This document shows, in pieces, positions 36,323 to 48,053 of a stretch of DNA of 64,000 nucleotides (positions are counted from its first letter, which is position 1; every line of letters starts with the position of its first letter). A model generated the notes under the pieces. That model was not told the origin of the DNA, did not search any database, and was given only the letters and a program-made list of their open reading frames with translations. The stretch lies in the NCBI GenBank assembly GCA_002914845.1, contig JXTC01000286.1:301036-365035 (forward strand), written 5' to 3'. The stretch comes from Trema orientale. Its lineage: Eukaryota; Streptophyta; Magnoliopsida; Rosales; Cannabaceae. The position numbers and the translations under genes were made by a program.

Positions 36323-38608
36323 TTAGTTTCCTGTATGTCCTATTAACGTTAAATACCCCTCAATGTCGATATCCATACCATATCTCAGCAGTATTTCTTG
36401 CAACTTAAAAGCTGCACTTTCTGCAGGATTCTTAACCCACTTTCTTTCAAATGCAAGTATAAATGCCCGATGAGTAACATCGTTTGGAAGAATACCACAC
36501 TCCACCATCCTACATACCAAGTTACATGCATCGTCCATGTTTCCAACACTACAAAATCCATGAATGAGAACGTTGTACAGTCGCAGATCAGCATTCAATC
36601 CAAGGCTTAGCATCTTTTGGAACAAAGCATTGGCTTCTTCCATACGACGTTGCCTGCAGTATCCATTGAGAATAGCACTGCAAGTGACAACATCAGGCTT
36701 CACTTGGTTCTCACTCATGTAAAACCACACCAGAAAGGCCTCTTCAAAGTTCCCCCTTTTTGAGAACCCATCAATTAAACTGGTGAAACTCACAACATCC
36801 GGGGAGAAACCCCTTTGAATCAGCTCATCCAAAATACCTTCTGCCTCATTCACATATCCTCGCATCACAAGACTATGAATGAGAGTGTTGTAGGATACAA
36901 CATCTGGACAGACACTTGAAGAGTTCATAATATCTAAAAGCTCAAAAATTTTCTGTAAGTGTCCCTTCTTTCCATACCCATACATTAAAGTATTATATAC
37001 AACAACATCAGGTAGCAAACCATCTGTCGTCAATTTCCAAAACAAACATTCTGCCATTTCCATGTTTCCAGACTTGCAACAAGCATCAATGAGCACCGTG
37101 TATACGACAATTGATGGTTTAATTCCAGCTTTCAACATTCTTCCAAGATATTGAAAAGCTTTCTTTATGTCCCCTATTTTACAGTATCCTCCAATGATAG
37201 TAGTGAAATTAAAACAATCTGGCAATAAGCCAAACTCAGTCATCTCGTAGAAGAGCTTAGCAACTTCTACCATGTTACCATCCCAACATAACTTATAAAT
37301 AACGCTATTGTACATAAAATTATTATGTGGAAGATTAAAAACCTTCAATATATTAATTGCTTTCTCCAGACGTCCCAATTTACAGTAACCATCTATAATG
37401 GAACTTATTAACACAGAATCTGGAGAGATACCCAACTGAGTAATCTTAAACAATAAGGAGGTGGCTGCAATTGGACAAGACATTTTGCACAGTGTATCAA
37501 TAATGATAGTATACAGAACAACATCAGGTTTAATCCCGTAATTTTTCATTTGGCAAAGCAATTTCCAACCGCTTTCAAGATCACCTTCCTTACAGTAATG
37601 ATGAATAAATAAACTAATTGTAGAAGCACTTATACCCCTTCCTATACTATGAATATCTTCCAACCACACCCATGCTAATTCCAACTGATTAGATCCTACT
37701 AATTCCCTCAGTAGTGCATGAAAAACCCTATCTGATGGAAAGATGTTAAGGTGCTTCAGTTGACTTGTTAGCTTAAGAGCCACATCTACCATGTTCTCTT
37801 TAATATAACAATTAACAAGCATGCTACATACAGTCTCTAAAATCTTTTTCTCGGAATGGGTTTCGCATAGAACTGTCAGCAACAAACTGTGAGAATCCTC
37901 CTCCGCGTACTGTCTCACAAGACGTAGCATCAGATCCATAACCCTATGGTTCATGTTCCCAGACGCCAAAATATGTATCATTCTACATACTGATCGTACA
38001 GAATGCTTTGATCCAATGCAGCATTCTGACCACTTAAAAAAGTAAAAAGCAAGAGCAGCATCAGAACTCTCCTGAAACAGATCATTCATAATCCTCATGA
38101 TATTCAACTCATTCAGGTTGATCCTGAACCCATTACAAGAAGTTAAATTCCATCCACGGTTTGTAAGTATTCTTATAATTCTTATCACTTCGGGAACCTC
38201 TGGTTTTTTATTATTGAAAAACAGCACATCTTTTACGACCTCGACCTCATCTTTTCCACCAAAGGAAAGCTCATCTTGTTCTCTAGCTTCAGATAAACTG
38301 CCTTTAGCCTCCAGCAATTTAGCATCATCAGCTGAAACGGAATCTTCAAACACTAGGTATGAATCCTCCAAAACAGATGTGGATGATAATGCAAAATTCC
38401 TAAATGAATGATATCTGAATCCCCTCCGGAATACCAGCTTTGCCCCAGTTGCGAACACATTCAAGACCGAAGATAAACCCTTCATGAACAATCTTAACAC
38501 AGCAAGGAGTAACTGCAGGATGAAAAAGAGTTTCACATAGAAATTGCCATAAATTCTTCCAAGAAAAAAATAGGCAAAATAGCAAATTGGTGAAACGACA
38601 GCCCACAT
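36323..38608 (-). CDS. P-class pentatricopeptide repeat protein (intronless)
   Basis: An organelle RNA-binding helical-repeat protein. The full open frame has 761 codons, but the first 41 residues are hydrophobic and unlike a transit peptide. From Met42 (start codon ending at 38485) the protein begins MKGLSSVLNVF and has several arginines and no acid residues until about residue 80, typical of a mitochondrial presequence, so the 720-residue form is the likelier product. About a dozen 35-residue PPR motifs fill the region from roughly residue 270 to 740, with repeat cores such as PDVVLYTIIID, PDVVVYNTLMYGY and PDVVSFTSLIDGF. No E, DYW or SMR domain follows, so a P-class role in RNA stabilisation, processing or translation is expected; the target is unknown. 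The lack of introns is usual for the family. An NCA1 relic lies 140 bp past the stop. Confidence 0.95.
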   Translation of the reverse strand: MWAVVSPICYFAYFFLGRIYGNFYVKLFFILQLLLAVLRLFMKGLSSVLNVFATGAKLVFRRGFRYHSFRNFALSSTSVLEDSYLVFEDSVSADDAKLLEAKGSLSEAREQDELSFGGKDEVEVVKDVLFFNNKKPEVPEVIRIIRILTNRGWNLTSCNGFRINLNELNIMRIMNDLFQESSDAALAFYFFKWSECCIGSKHSVRSVCRMIHILASGNMNHRVMDLMLRLVRQYAEEDSHSLLLTVLCETHSEKKILETVCSMLVNCYIKENMVDVALKLTSQLKHLNIFPSDRVFHALLRELVGSNQLELAWVWLEDIHSIGRGISASTISLFIHHYCKEGDLESGWKLLCQMKNYGIKPDVVLYTIIIDTLCKMSCPIAATSLLFKITQLGISPDSVLISSIIDGYCKLGRLEKAINILKVFNLPHNNFMYNSVIYKLCWDGNMVEVAKLFYEMTEFGLLPDCFNFTTIIGGYCKIGDIKKAFQYLGRMLKAGIKPSIVVYTVLIDACCKSGNMEMAECLFWKLTTDGLLPDVVVYNTLMYGYGKKGHLQKIFELLDIMNSSSVCPDVVSYNTLIHSLVMRGYVNEAEGILDELIQRGFSPDVVSFTSLIDGFSKRGNFEEAFLVWFYMSENQVKPDVVTCSAILNGYCRQRRMEEANALFQKMLSLGLNADLRLYNVLIHGFCSVGNMDDACNLVCRMVECGILPNDVTHRAFILAFERKWVKNPAESAAFKLQEILLRYGMDIDIEGYLTLIGHTGN

Positions 38609-39393
38609 CCCATTATTCCCAAGGCTACATATTTATTAAAAAAACAAAAAAAAAAACCTCAACCATGAAGAAGTAAAAGCGTTTATCACAAATTCCCATC
38701 ATTAGTTTCATAAATCTGCAAACTTTATCTATGAATTGAAATTTCTCTTCCTTTTTTCCTTTCCATTTTCTCAAGGAAACACTGACATTTCTGCTTATAT
38801 TGAATTATACAATGTATTCTACAAATGTGCCCCTTAAAAGTTACTTACGAGTAAACATTATCTACAAATTAACAATGTGCAATCACCACCAAAAACAAAA
38901 AAATGTATACCGAAAAATCTAAATTACTTCAGATAAATTTTCTTATCATTACAAACGGCACAATCAACAAACACAGAGAAGCTATAAGTTCTTCTTGCTA
39001 ATTGATTTTAGCTAAGCCCGTCAACGAAGAGCCCGCGTATCGACACAAACAGAAGTAAAAGTAAAATATGGCAAAGAATGAAAAGTGGGATGAGTCCATG
39101 ACTTGTCTACTAACCAGCATGAAAGGAAAGTTCTCTAAGGCAATTGGTCGAACACTTTACAGGCATGATATATAGAACCTTCAGAATCGTGGGATACCTA
39201 CGGGATTTCGCACAAGGAATTGGCGAGCAGTGATTCATTCAGAGACCAACTTACTCCATAGTATATTAGCGTCCGTACACATATGTTGTCGAAGCGCGCT
39301 CTTTCTGGTGCAGAGAGGTTTATGGCTATAGGAGCAAAGGACGGGGCCGCGCCAAGACAATTCAGACACAAGTGCCATACGGCAACAGATCTA
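38609..39393 (-). promoter_or_regulatory. Upstream region of the PPR gene
   Basis: AT-rich leader sequence next to the gene gives way to a more GC-balanced patch at about 39130-39390 that ends abruptly where repeat sequence starts. A donor-like CCCGTAG/GTATCC at about 39200 on the minus strand could end a leader exon. The transcription start is not proven. Confidence 0.35.
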
Positions 39394-41464
39394 AAAGAAC
39401 AATATGGTATATATTTGGATTTTGGCGTAAGATGAGGGCAGAAAAGTCATTGTACTTCAAAAAGTTAAAAACGAAGTGAAAAAGGTCCCTTTTTGGTCTT
39501 CACCAGAGGCTGTGTCCTTTTTTTATACTTCATTTTAACAAATGTCCGTTTGTTTCTTTTTATAATTAATTAGGCGAGTATGTTTAGTTTAACTTTTTAT
39601 TTATGGAGAAATTTTGGTGGATGTCCACTTTTTTTACTTGATTTTAGTAAATGTTCATTTTTCTCTTTTTATAGCTAAATGACAAGGTCTATTTATTTTT
39701 ACACTTAGTATATATGCTTATATACCAATTTTTTACATGTGGTACTATATACTGGTCATGTTGCTATGATATTTGAAAACTAGATACTTACATAAAATGG
39801 ACTCTAAATTTAGTTATTTTTCTATAAGACTCAGTTATATCTACTTATAGACCAACTTCAGTTTATAGAGAAAATTTGATTTTATATAGTAAAATTTCAA
39901 GAAAGACTGAAAAATTCTAATTTACTTAAAAAAATATTGCTTTTAAAAATATTTAGAAACATACCACTTTTTTCCAATTGATGAAGTTATCTCATGTAAC
40001 TTGATTGGTAACACTAGAGAACACAATCGTTCACCCTAAGTAACTGGACTGGTTACTCGAGTACCTTTAGAAAGTACCAATGTTGAAGGAAATCAACTGG
40101 TTACTCGAGTACTTTTGGAAAGTACCAATGTTGAAGGAAAAATGGTATTTCTCTAAATATTTTTGAAAAAGTTCTATTTTTTAACGAAACGTTTTTGAAG
40201 AATTAGATTTTTTATGATAAAAGTTTTTAAAAAATTGAAAAATCCCAGATTTTGAAATTGTTTGAAAAATCCCAGATTTATTTAGAAAAATACCACTTTA
40301 AAATTATTTAGAAGAATACTATTTTTTATTAATTTGTGAGATACTTGAGGTAACCTATCAAATTACCTACGGTAACTTGATTGATTATTTTGAAATAACT
40401 AGATTGGTCCAAAGTAACCTAACTGATTACTACGAGTATCACTGAAGAATACCAATTTGAAGTAAAAGTGATATTTTTCTAAATATTTATTAAAAGTAAT
40501 AATTTTCTAAAAAAAAGCTTTTCAAAAGTGATATTTTTCTAAATAAATTCGAAATTTTTCCAAAACATCAGCTCATCCAGGATTTTTTAAATTTTAACAC
40601 TACGAGCCTAGATTTTTGTAAGAAGCCCAACTTCTTTTAAATGGTATTCTAGCAGGGTCTTATAATAAAATGACTAAATTTTGAGCCTACTTTAAGTAAA
40701 TCTCCATTTTTTAAATGTTATGGCAAAATCAAGGATGAAAATGTCGATATCGACGGAGTTGTCGAAGTTTTGATTTACGGATAACGTTGACGGAAATATC
40801 GATGTCGACAGATATTATGAGAAAAAATGGATACTTTGAAAACAACTCTAATTTTTCCAATAAAACCTTATATAATGCTAAAACAACTAATATTACTTAA
40901 TTTGAACTATATTAATAACAAAAATAACATATATTTTCTTGAATATGATAGATTTTTTTTTCCCTATACGTTGTATAATATATAATGACTTCATTACAAT
41001 TATGCTAGATAATCAACATTGTTATATATTGTTATAATGTTACAACATTCTGAATACTATCTACTATGAAAATATAAAATAATATAAATTGAAACATAAA
41101 AATTAACTTCCAAAGATATCAAAATTCTAAGTATCTTTAATACGAGAATGAGTTAAAAAGAGTTTGGAAAATATTAAGTATGTTCCAAATTTTTGATCTT
41201 GATATAAAGATTTTAAACAATACATTTGTCAAGATACTACGTACTTCGAATAATTTTTTCTGTAGTTGTTAATATGCCACATGTGTGTTTCTTGATTTTT
41301 TCCTATTGTCAACCAGTAATTTGGATGTTAGTTCTTCAGTAAGTATAAATTTAACAATATAATAACTTTTTTTTCAAAACAGAATAGAAGAAAATATGCC
41401 ATAAATTAAACTATTTGCAAAAGGAAAAATTTACCGATTATTTTCTATATTACATGGATATTTT

Positions 41465-41613
41465 CACAAATATAGTCCCCTCGAGGAGACCAGTCACGTT
41501 CATGTTTTAGTCAACACATATCATATTTTAACCACTCTGTGCTAGTCCAAACATGACCTGCATTAGTTAAAATATAGACGGGATTGATTCCGTCGAGGGG
41601 ACTATATCTGTCC
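41465..41613. mobile_element. Short MITE with ATATAGTCCCCTCGA ends
   Basis: The left end CACAAATATAGTCCCCTCGA pairs with the right end, which on the opposite strand reads GACAGATATAGTCCCCTCGA. The inner parts GGAGACCAGTCACG and GGAATCAATCCCGTC also correspond. Total length is about 150 bp with no coding capacity. The target duplication is unclear. Confidence 0.6.
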
Positions 41614-42483
41614 TATATATAAGTATGTAAATATATGTATATACACATAGTCTCAATTTCTCATTGGATAATTGCCAAGTTCGTGCCACGCCCACAAAGA
41701 AGAGCTCATCAATTGCAGGGCAACATCTTTTATACTTGACCAATAAGGAGAAGAACTCACCAATGACGTGATGATACCTCGTCAATTTAGAACTAAACAG
41801 GCATTCCTCTAATAGCATGCTGCCATGTTGCCACCTTGGAAGTGAAGAAATCCTTATATGCTAAGAATTTGACACATCACTGTAGTTACTTAAAGAACAA
41901 TATAGTATATATTTGGATTTTGGCATAAGATGAGGGCAGAAAAGTCATTGTACTTCAAAAAGGTTAAAAAGAAATAAAAAGCTCCGTTTTTTAATCTTCA
42001 AAAGAGTGTGTTCTTATTTTATTATTCGTTCTAACAAATGTCCGTTTTTTTCTTTTTATAATTAAATAGACGAGTATAGGTAGTTTTATAATTAGTATAT
42101 CTAGTTATATATCCACTTTAATTTATAGAGAAAATTTGATTTTATATAGTAAAATTTCAAGAAAGATTAAAAAATTCCTAATTAATTTAGAAAAATATTA
42201 CTTTTAAAAATATTTTTAAAAAAATACTATTTTTTGCCAATTGATGAGGTTACCTCATGTAATTCAATTGGTAGCCCAGGTAACCCAACTGATTACTTGA
42301 GTACCTTTAAAAGTTACTAATGTTGAAAGAAAAGTGGTATTTTTCTAAATAGTTTTAAAAAGTTGTATTGTTCTATGAAACCTTTTTTAAATAGTATTTT
42401 AGCAGGATCTTATAACAAAATGACTGAATTTTGAGCCTATTTTAAGTATATGTCCACTTTTTAAATACTATAGCAAAATAACA

Positions 42484-42508
42484 TATATATATATATATAT
42501 ATATATAT
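42484..42508. repeat. AT dinucleotide microsatellite
   Basis: An uninterrupted run of about twelve AT units lies within the duplicated repeat cluster. Confidence 0.85.
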
Positions 42509-43587
42509 CAATGTATATGCCCAGTATAAAAGTTAATACACTCTATAAATAAACTAAAGCTACTATATAAGTAGATATACTTAGCCCTACATGATATTTG
42601 TAAAAATGGAGTATTGAAAAAAAAAACACCAAGTAAAATTTTCTTTTCTCTAAATAAATCCGGATTTTCAAAGGATTTAACCCATTCGGGATTTTTTAAT
42701 TTTTTTAGACTTTGAGTTTGGGTTTTTATAAGAAGCCCTAGTTTGTATGGAAATGAGTATGTGTGTGTATATGTGCGCGCATGTGTGTGTATCCTTTGTT
42801 TACACTTTATGTTAATAAATGTCCATTTTTGTTCTTTTTATAGCTAAATGACCGAGTGGATGTATTTTCACAAATGATATATCTGCTTATATACCAGCTT
42901 TAGTTTATGTGTTGATTATATCATTTTTTTTTCATACTGGGTATATTATATTTTACACTCAATAGATGTACTGATATATGAGTCATTTTGCTATAATATT
43001 TGAAAAATAAATATACACTTAAAATGAGCCCAAAATTCAGATATTTTGCTATAAAACCCTAGTTTATATACGAAGTATATTAGTTTGGTCTTCATACAAA
43101 ACTCTAGGCCCCAAAATCCAAAAATAACTAATCACCTTACTTAAAGTGACTAGTCTGATTATCTCAAATAACTTGATTGGTTACCTCAAGCACCTCATCA
43201 GTTAGTACAAAGTGGTCTATTTCTAAATACTTTTTAAAGTGATCTTTTTTTCTAAATAAATCCAAAATTCTTCAAAAATTAAAAATATATTATATTTTAT
43301 ACTTAGTATATATATTAATATACTCATTATTTTGCTAAAATATTTAGAAATAGAATTTACTTAGAATGAGCCCAAAATTTAATTATTTTAAAAACTGTAC
43401 TTATATCAAAATAATCGAACTGTGGGCGTATTTCAAGTAAATTTCTATTTTTCAAATTTTATTACAAAATAACTTATATATCAATGGATATACTAAGTAT
43501 AAAATATAATGTACCCAGTATAAAACTACTGTACTAAGTATATAAACTAAAACTGGTATAATTATATACCAAGTATAAATATATATA

Positions 43588-43826
43588 GGGCACCAATCCA
43601 GTAGGTATTTTTTTTTTTTAGCTCTATATAGGTATTATTTTGGCCAATAAAAATTTATCATGTATATTTTTTTATAATAAAATGTAAGAGAGAGAAATTG
43701 CATTAATAATGCACATTTTCTTATGCACCTCATTATAGCTGTTGGATCACCACTAGATACGATTCAATGGCTAAAAAAAATAACTACATATAAGTAAAAA
43801 AAAATTACTTATAGGATTGACAACCA
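43588..43826. mobile_element. MITE, second member of the 6513-6806 family
   Basis: The left end GGGCACCAATCCAGTAGGTA followed by a T run pairs with the right end, which on the opposite strand reads GGTTGTCAATCCTATAAGTA followed by T. The order of internal motifs (a GGATC block before an AATGGCTAAAAAAA block) matches the element at 6513-6806, where the sequence is AACGGCTAAAAAAA. Confidence 0.6.
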
Positions 43827-44232
43827 TATATATATATGGATATTTAGCTATGAAAATAGAAACACCGACATTTATTAAAACGAAATATGAAAAATGGACA
43901 CTCACTATAAATTCTTTTTTTGTTTTGTCTTTTCTTTTCTTTCCATTTTTCCTTTTCAAATGTATGTTAGTATATGGACCATTCAAGTTTTGTCATTTAG
44001 CCATGGTCAAATTAACTGTTGTGAATGTGATGTGACGGGTGAGACTTGAGAATGCCTCGTTACATTTATAGCCTGATCATAAATAGAATGACCACTCATA
44101 GAAAAACAACAAAAAAAAAAAAACAAATTATATTGAAAAGTGATCTGATTAATATTATTTTACCTCCAAACTATCTTATCCATGTTCATTTCATATATAG
44201 ATATACAAAATTTTGTAAGCTCTATATTATAC

Positions 44233-45431
44233 GGGAGCTTCTACAATACACCTCCCTCTTTTGGGAGTATTGATACACGCATTAATTATGACCTTAAGAT
44301 TTATATTTAATGGTGCAGATTCAACAATGACTACCAAAGTTGGTTTGTACCTTCACACATGTGATTATTATCTTTCTCCACTCCTATATTTCTCGAGAAC
44401 TCCTTCCTTCCCCCTCACTCTCCTTCTGATTAAACCATTAGAATAATTATTAAAGCTCAGGTTTACCATAATGAATCTTTCCCCAAATTAAATGGAAAAT
44501 TATCTTAAACGAATGAAGAATCTATGTCCGGTCACATATGAGAAAAGACCCTAAGAAAAAAAAAAAACTTCAGATCTAATTAGGGAGAGAAGAGCTTCAG
44601 CTTGTCTTTGTCTTCGTCTTCCTCAATTTTTGCATTTTTGATGAACGAAAAATTAAAGCAATCACTTAAAATCATTACAGTTTTTCTTTAATTATGCCCA
44701 CTAGAATATTGTTCTTGCTGAGTTGTTGGTTGGTGCTCGCTTCTTGAATTTATGAATCAAAATGAAAACACAAAACACCATCTATTTTGATCCGTACAGA
44801 TCAAAAATGGAGAATTTTTCTTTTTTTCTTATTTTTTCTCTAATTCTACCTAATTAATTCAGGCTTCAGAGGTATTTAGTGGGAGGCAATCTGGGAACAG
44901 GAGAAGGAAAAGGATTTTTCAGATATTTTTACTTCAGAAAAAATAAAGGAAAAACATAAATCTCCCCTATATATCCCCATTTGATATTGACGAATGGTTC
45001 TAACAATGAAGGAAGATCGGCAAGTTCACTGTTCAAGGAACTTTGATTTTTTTTATTCGAAAATTTGAACATTGAAAACTAATGTTTCGTTCTTTATATT
45101 TTATTTGTACCCATGAATATGAATATGTATTCTTGAAGTGCCAGTTTATATTTTAATGCAAATCATTAAAAATAAAAAGAAACAGAAAAAAAAGACAGAG
45201 ATGACGATGAACAGTATAGATTTATTATCTCAAACAAATGAGATAATAAAAACTCAGCTAAATAAGAGGAAAAAGGGCCAATTTGAGATAGTTTTTGTTT
45301 AATTTGAGCCCCAATTCCATACAATAAAACCTCTCCTAAATGGGCCCCAATTTCACCAACAGCCAATCACAGTACAAGAATGAGCGTGTATCAATACTCC
45401 CAAAAGAGGGAGGTTTATTGTAGAAGCTCCC
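44233..45431. mobile_element. 1.2 kb DNA element with about 50-bp inverted ends, probably Mutator-like
   Basis: GGGAGCTTCTACAATACACC at the left pairs with GGGAGCTTCTACAATAAACC read on the opposite strand at the right, and the match continues through CTCCCTCTTTTGGGAG to GTATTGATACACGC. The flanks share CTATATT close to both ends, consistent with an 8-9 bp duplication. No transposase is encoded. The interior has a leader-like patch (44590-44650, with repeated CTTCGTCTTC) that might be captured host sequence. It is non-autonomous. Confidence 0.65.
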
Positions 45432-47446
45432 CCTATATTCACATTACCTAAAAGCCAACAAGAGAGAAAATACGAATGGTCAAGATAGAAATAAAATTTG
45501 TATTTTTTTTTAAAAAGAGATTTAACTAATGACCTCCACTTAAAAAAATACCTGCTACTAGTAAAAATTGTGTTGATTTTCACTATTGATTGCTTTTTTT
45601 TTTTTCCAACAAAAAGAGTTACATGATTAGAAAGTGAAATACTCCTTTAACTTTATATGGTGGATTCATCCGTGTCGATAAATGAATCTCTCTCGAAATA
45701 AATTGCTCATAAACCTTCGACCATCGTGGCAGTGGCAACTCAAACCAAAAACTTTTTTGTCGAGGGAATGAATGTCTTACCATTTGTCTGTTAGCACGAT
45801 GATCATGAAGGATTGCTCAACCGATCAAAAATTATAATATAAAACTATGTTAAAATCAACGTTTTAATAAGTGGGTTATTTATAATGGACTAAAAAACAA
45901 CTAAGATAATCTCTTGAGAAATAAAAATAAGATTGGGGGTGATAGAATGAGCTGAATATGTACAGGGATCTATCGGTAGCCAGAAAAGGGATCACACTTC
46001 TTTCTTGAGCAGTTCTTTAAAAAATAAAAAAATAAATAAATAAAAAAACAAATAGATAACTGATGAATCATAAGAGAATTCATGGTTCAAGTGCTTATTA
46101 AGAATAGGAAAGGATAACCGAATTGAGTTAAAATAACCAAAAAAAAATGTTAGAAACCCTTTGAAAAGAAGAGTACGAAAAAATATCATACACAAATAAA
46201 TAGAAGCCTCAACCTGAAAATGACATCAGGTGAATCAGCATTGTAATATATGGGCTATTTATAATTGATTAAAAAATAGCTAAGAAAATCTATGTTAAGT
46301 AAAGAAGAAATAGGCTTTAACTATATTAGAACACCTTTAAACCATAACACACCCTACTAATGTCATGAATATGAAAACACTCTGAATTTGGATAATGTTG
46401 GTGTGGTTTTTTACCCGGTCACCAATGTGCAACACACAAAATGATAGAACGTGTTTCTCCCGTTCTTGCTAGACCAAACTAAAAACACAACCAAAAAAAA
46501 GAAAAAAAAAAAAAAAAACTATAGGAAGAAACCACAATATCTTTGGAGGATCCCCAACCTTATATATTCAATTTCTCGTAAAGAGAAACAAATAATATTC
46601 AACATGTTAATATTGCCCACAAAAGAACGCAGGAAGAATAAACAATTTCAATTTCTACTTTAATGGTTGTTAATTTCTTCTTTCATTTATTCTCTTGCTT
46701 ATTTGGAGAGATACGATAGAAATTGTAAATAGCACATTTTACTTTCGCCAAGTCTCCAGTTGGAATGGATCTATTTTCTAATTCAAGAAGAAGATGGAGA
46801 AAGCAGGACTGGGTTTTTGGGAGGAGGATTGAAGTAATTCTCCTCTCAAATTTCCATTATGTACTCTTGGACATTATGTCTGCGGTTTAATAAAAAGCAC
46901 CATTTTCTTGTTCAAAAAAATTTCCGTTTGTTTTGACGATGGAATTGCCAGTTTAAAGGTTTAGGTAGAACTTTGAAACTTTTCATAGTTCCAAGGGCAA
47001 CTTGAGACAACTTACATAATTCAAGAGTAAATATATAAATATACATATATATACACACACACAATAAAAGCATAAACCTTGAAACTATAAAGTTCTAATG
47101 ATGTTGCCAACACTACAAAATTTATCAACATGAAGCTTCTTAAGATGTAACACATTCCAAAATATGTAAATTCTATAACCATTTACGAACTACCGTCTCC
47201 TAAACTCCAAAACCAGATTAACCAGTAAGTTAATAATCGAAATTTGCACTAAAAGTCTAGTGGTATTCATGTTACTACTCTTTGAATTAAATCTCATCCT
47301 GCCACAAAGATTCTCCTTGTCTAGTTCTCTTGTTCTCAAGGTTAAACCTTCATTCTTTTAAGATGATCGCATTTATAGGTAAATACCACTATAGGCACAG
47401 TACTTAATATTAGGGCACGACTCAACTATCTTCGGTCTTTCCCTGT
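45432..47446. other. Gene-free stretch, with a possible LINE-type tail
   Basis: AT-rich sequence with homopolymer A runs near 46495-46519. At about 46700-46921 there is a less AT-rich block that ends in TTAATAAAAAGCACC, a short spacer and an A-run, which looks like the 3' tail of a truncated LINE or of a retrocopy on the plus strand. No protein homology could be read in it. Confidence 0.4.
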
Positions 47447-47861
47447 TTAGAGGGTTCTGGTTGCATGAAATCCATAAGCTTGAGCTCCATCGACAAGTTC
47501 AAACCAGGCATCTAAGAATTCACTTCGATACCTCCATGCATTAATTTTCAAACAACACTGGCAGCTACCACTTACCGTCAGTCTCTCGTGTCATTTTTTC
47601 CAACTACAAGCAAAATGATGGAAGGAAATGAAGGGGTATAGGAACATCAACATGGACTAGATCATTAATTTGACTAGTTAATTTACCTACAATAGCATTT
47701 TTGTTTTCTTTATCGAGCAATAATACATGGTGGAGTTTAGTAATAAACTATAGATAAAAAGGAAAAGATAAAAGTACCAAACAAATCCAGACAAGTAGAA
47801 AGGTCCATGATTGTCCACTTACCATGTTCAAGGTCACTAGCAGATAAGGTCTTATATACAA
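47447..47861 (-). other. Two exon-like segments encoding an unidentified C-terminus
   Basis: On the minus strand 47823-47861 is bounded by an AACTAG acceptor and a strong GTAAGTGG donor and encodes LYIRPYLLVTLNM. The segment 47447-47557 follows a TGCCAG acceptor in the same phase and encodes 36 residues, including NAWRYRSEFLDAW, FELVDGAQAYGF and a terminal TRTL, then TAA. The joined frame is open and has a balanced amino-acid make-up, unlike chance frames in this AT-rich region. I do not recognise the family. NCA1 ends just upstream on the same strand, leaving no room for earlier exons, so this may be a gene remnant or alternative 3' exons of NCA1. Confidence 0.35.
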
Positions 47862-47928
47862 CTAGTTGAGTGACAACTACTGATACCCAAAAGAGTTTCT
47901 GAATTATATTGCACAATAACATTGGCGC

Positions 47929-47934
47929 TTTATT
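47929..47934 (-). terminator. Polyadenylation signal of NCA1
   Basis: An AATAAA hexamer on the minus strand lies about 120 bp past the NCA1 stop codon, a usual distance for a plant 3' untranslated region. Confidence 0.5.
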
Positions 47935-48053
47935 CAAGATTTGCCACTATGAAAGTACTCGATCTTCCCCAGGTTGTCTATGCTATAGTAAACAGAGCAT
48001 AAAGAAAAATGCTGGTTGATTTATTCTCTCTCTTCGTTGACGGAAAGATCAAC

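Larger units (their letters stand above)
39394..43580. repeat. Cluster of duplicated AT-rich repeats
   Basis: A 200-bp block starting with AAAGAACAATATGGTATAT at 39394 recurs at 41892 and continues with the same order of sub-blocks (TGTCCGTTT, TAGTAAAATTTCAAGAAAG, AACTTGATTGGTAAC, GGTATTTTTCTAAATA). A partial third copy lies at 42780-43110. Within them, motifs of the type GATTGGTTAC, GGTAACC and ACTGGTTACTCGAG recur, and stretches of AAATATTTAGAAAAATA flank them in both orientations. Around 40735-40830 there is a TCGATATCGAC-rich patch. No coding sequence was recognised. It contains the MITE 41465-41613 and an AT run at 42484-42508. Confidence 0.65.
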
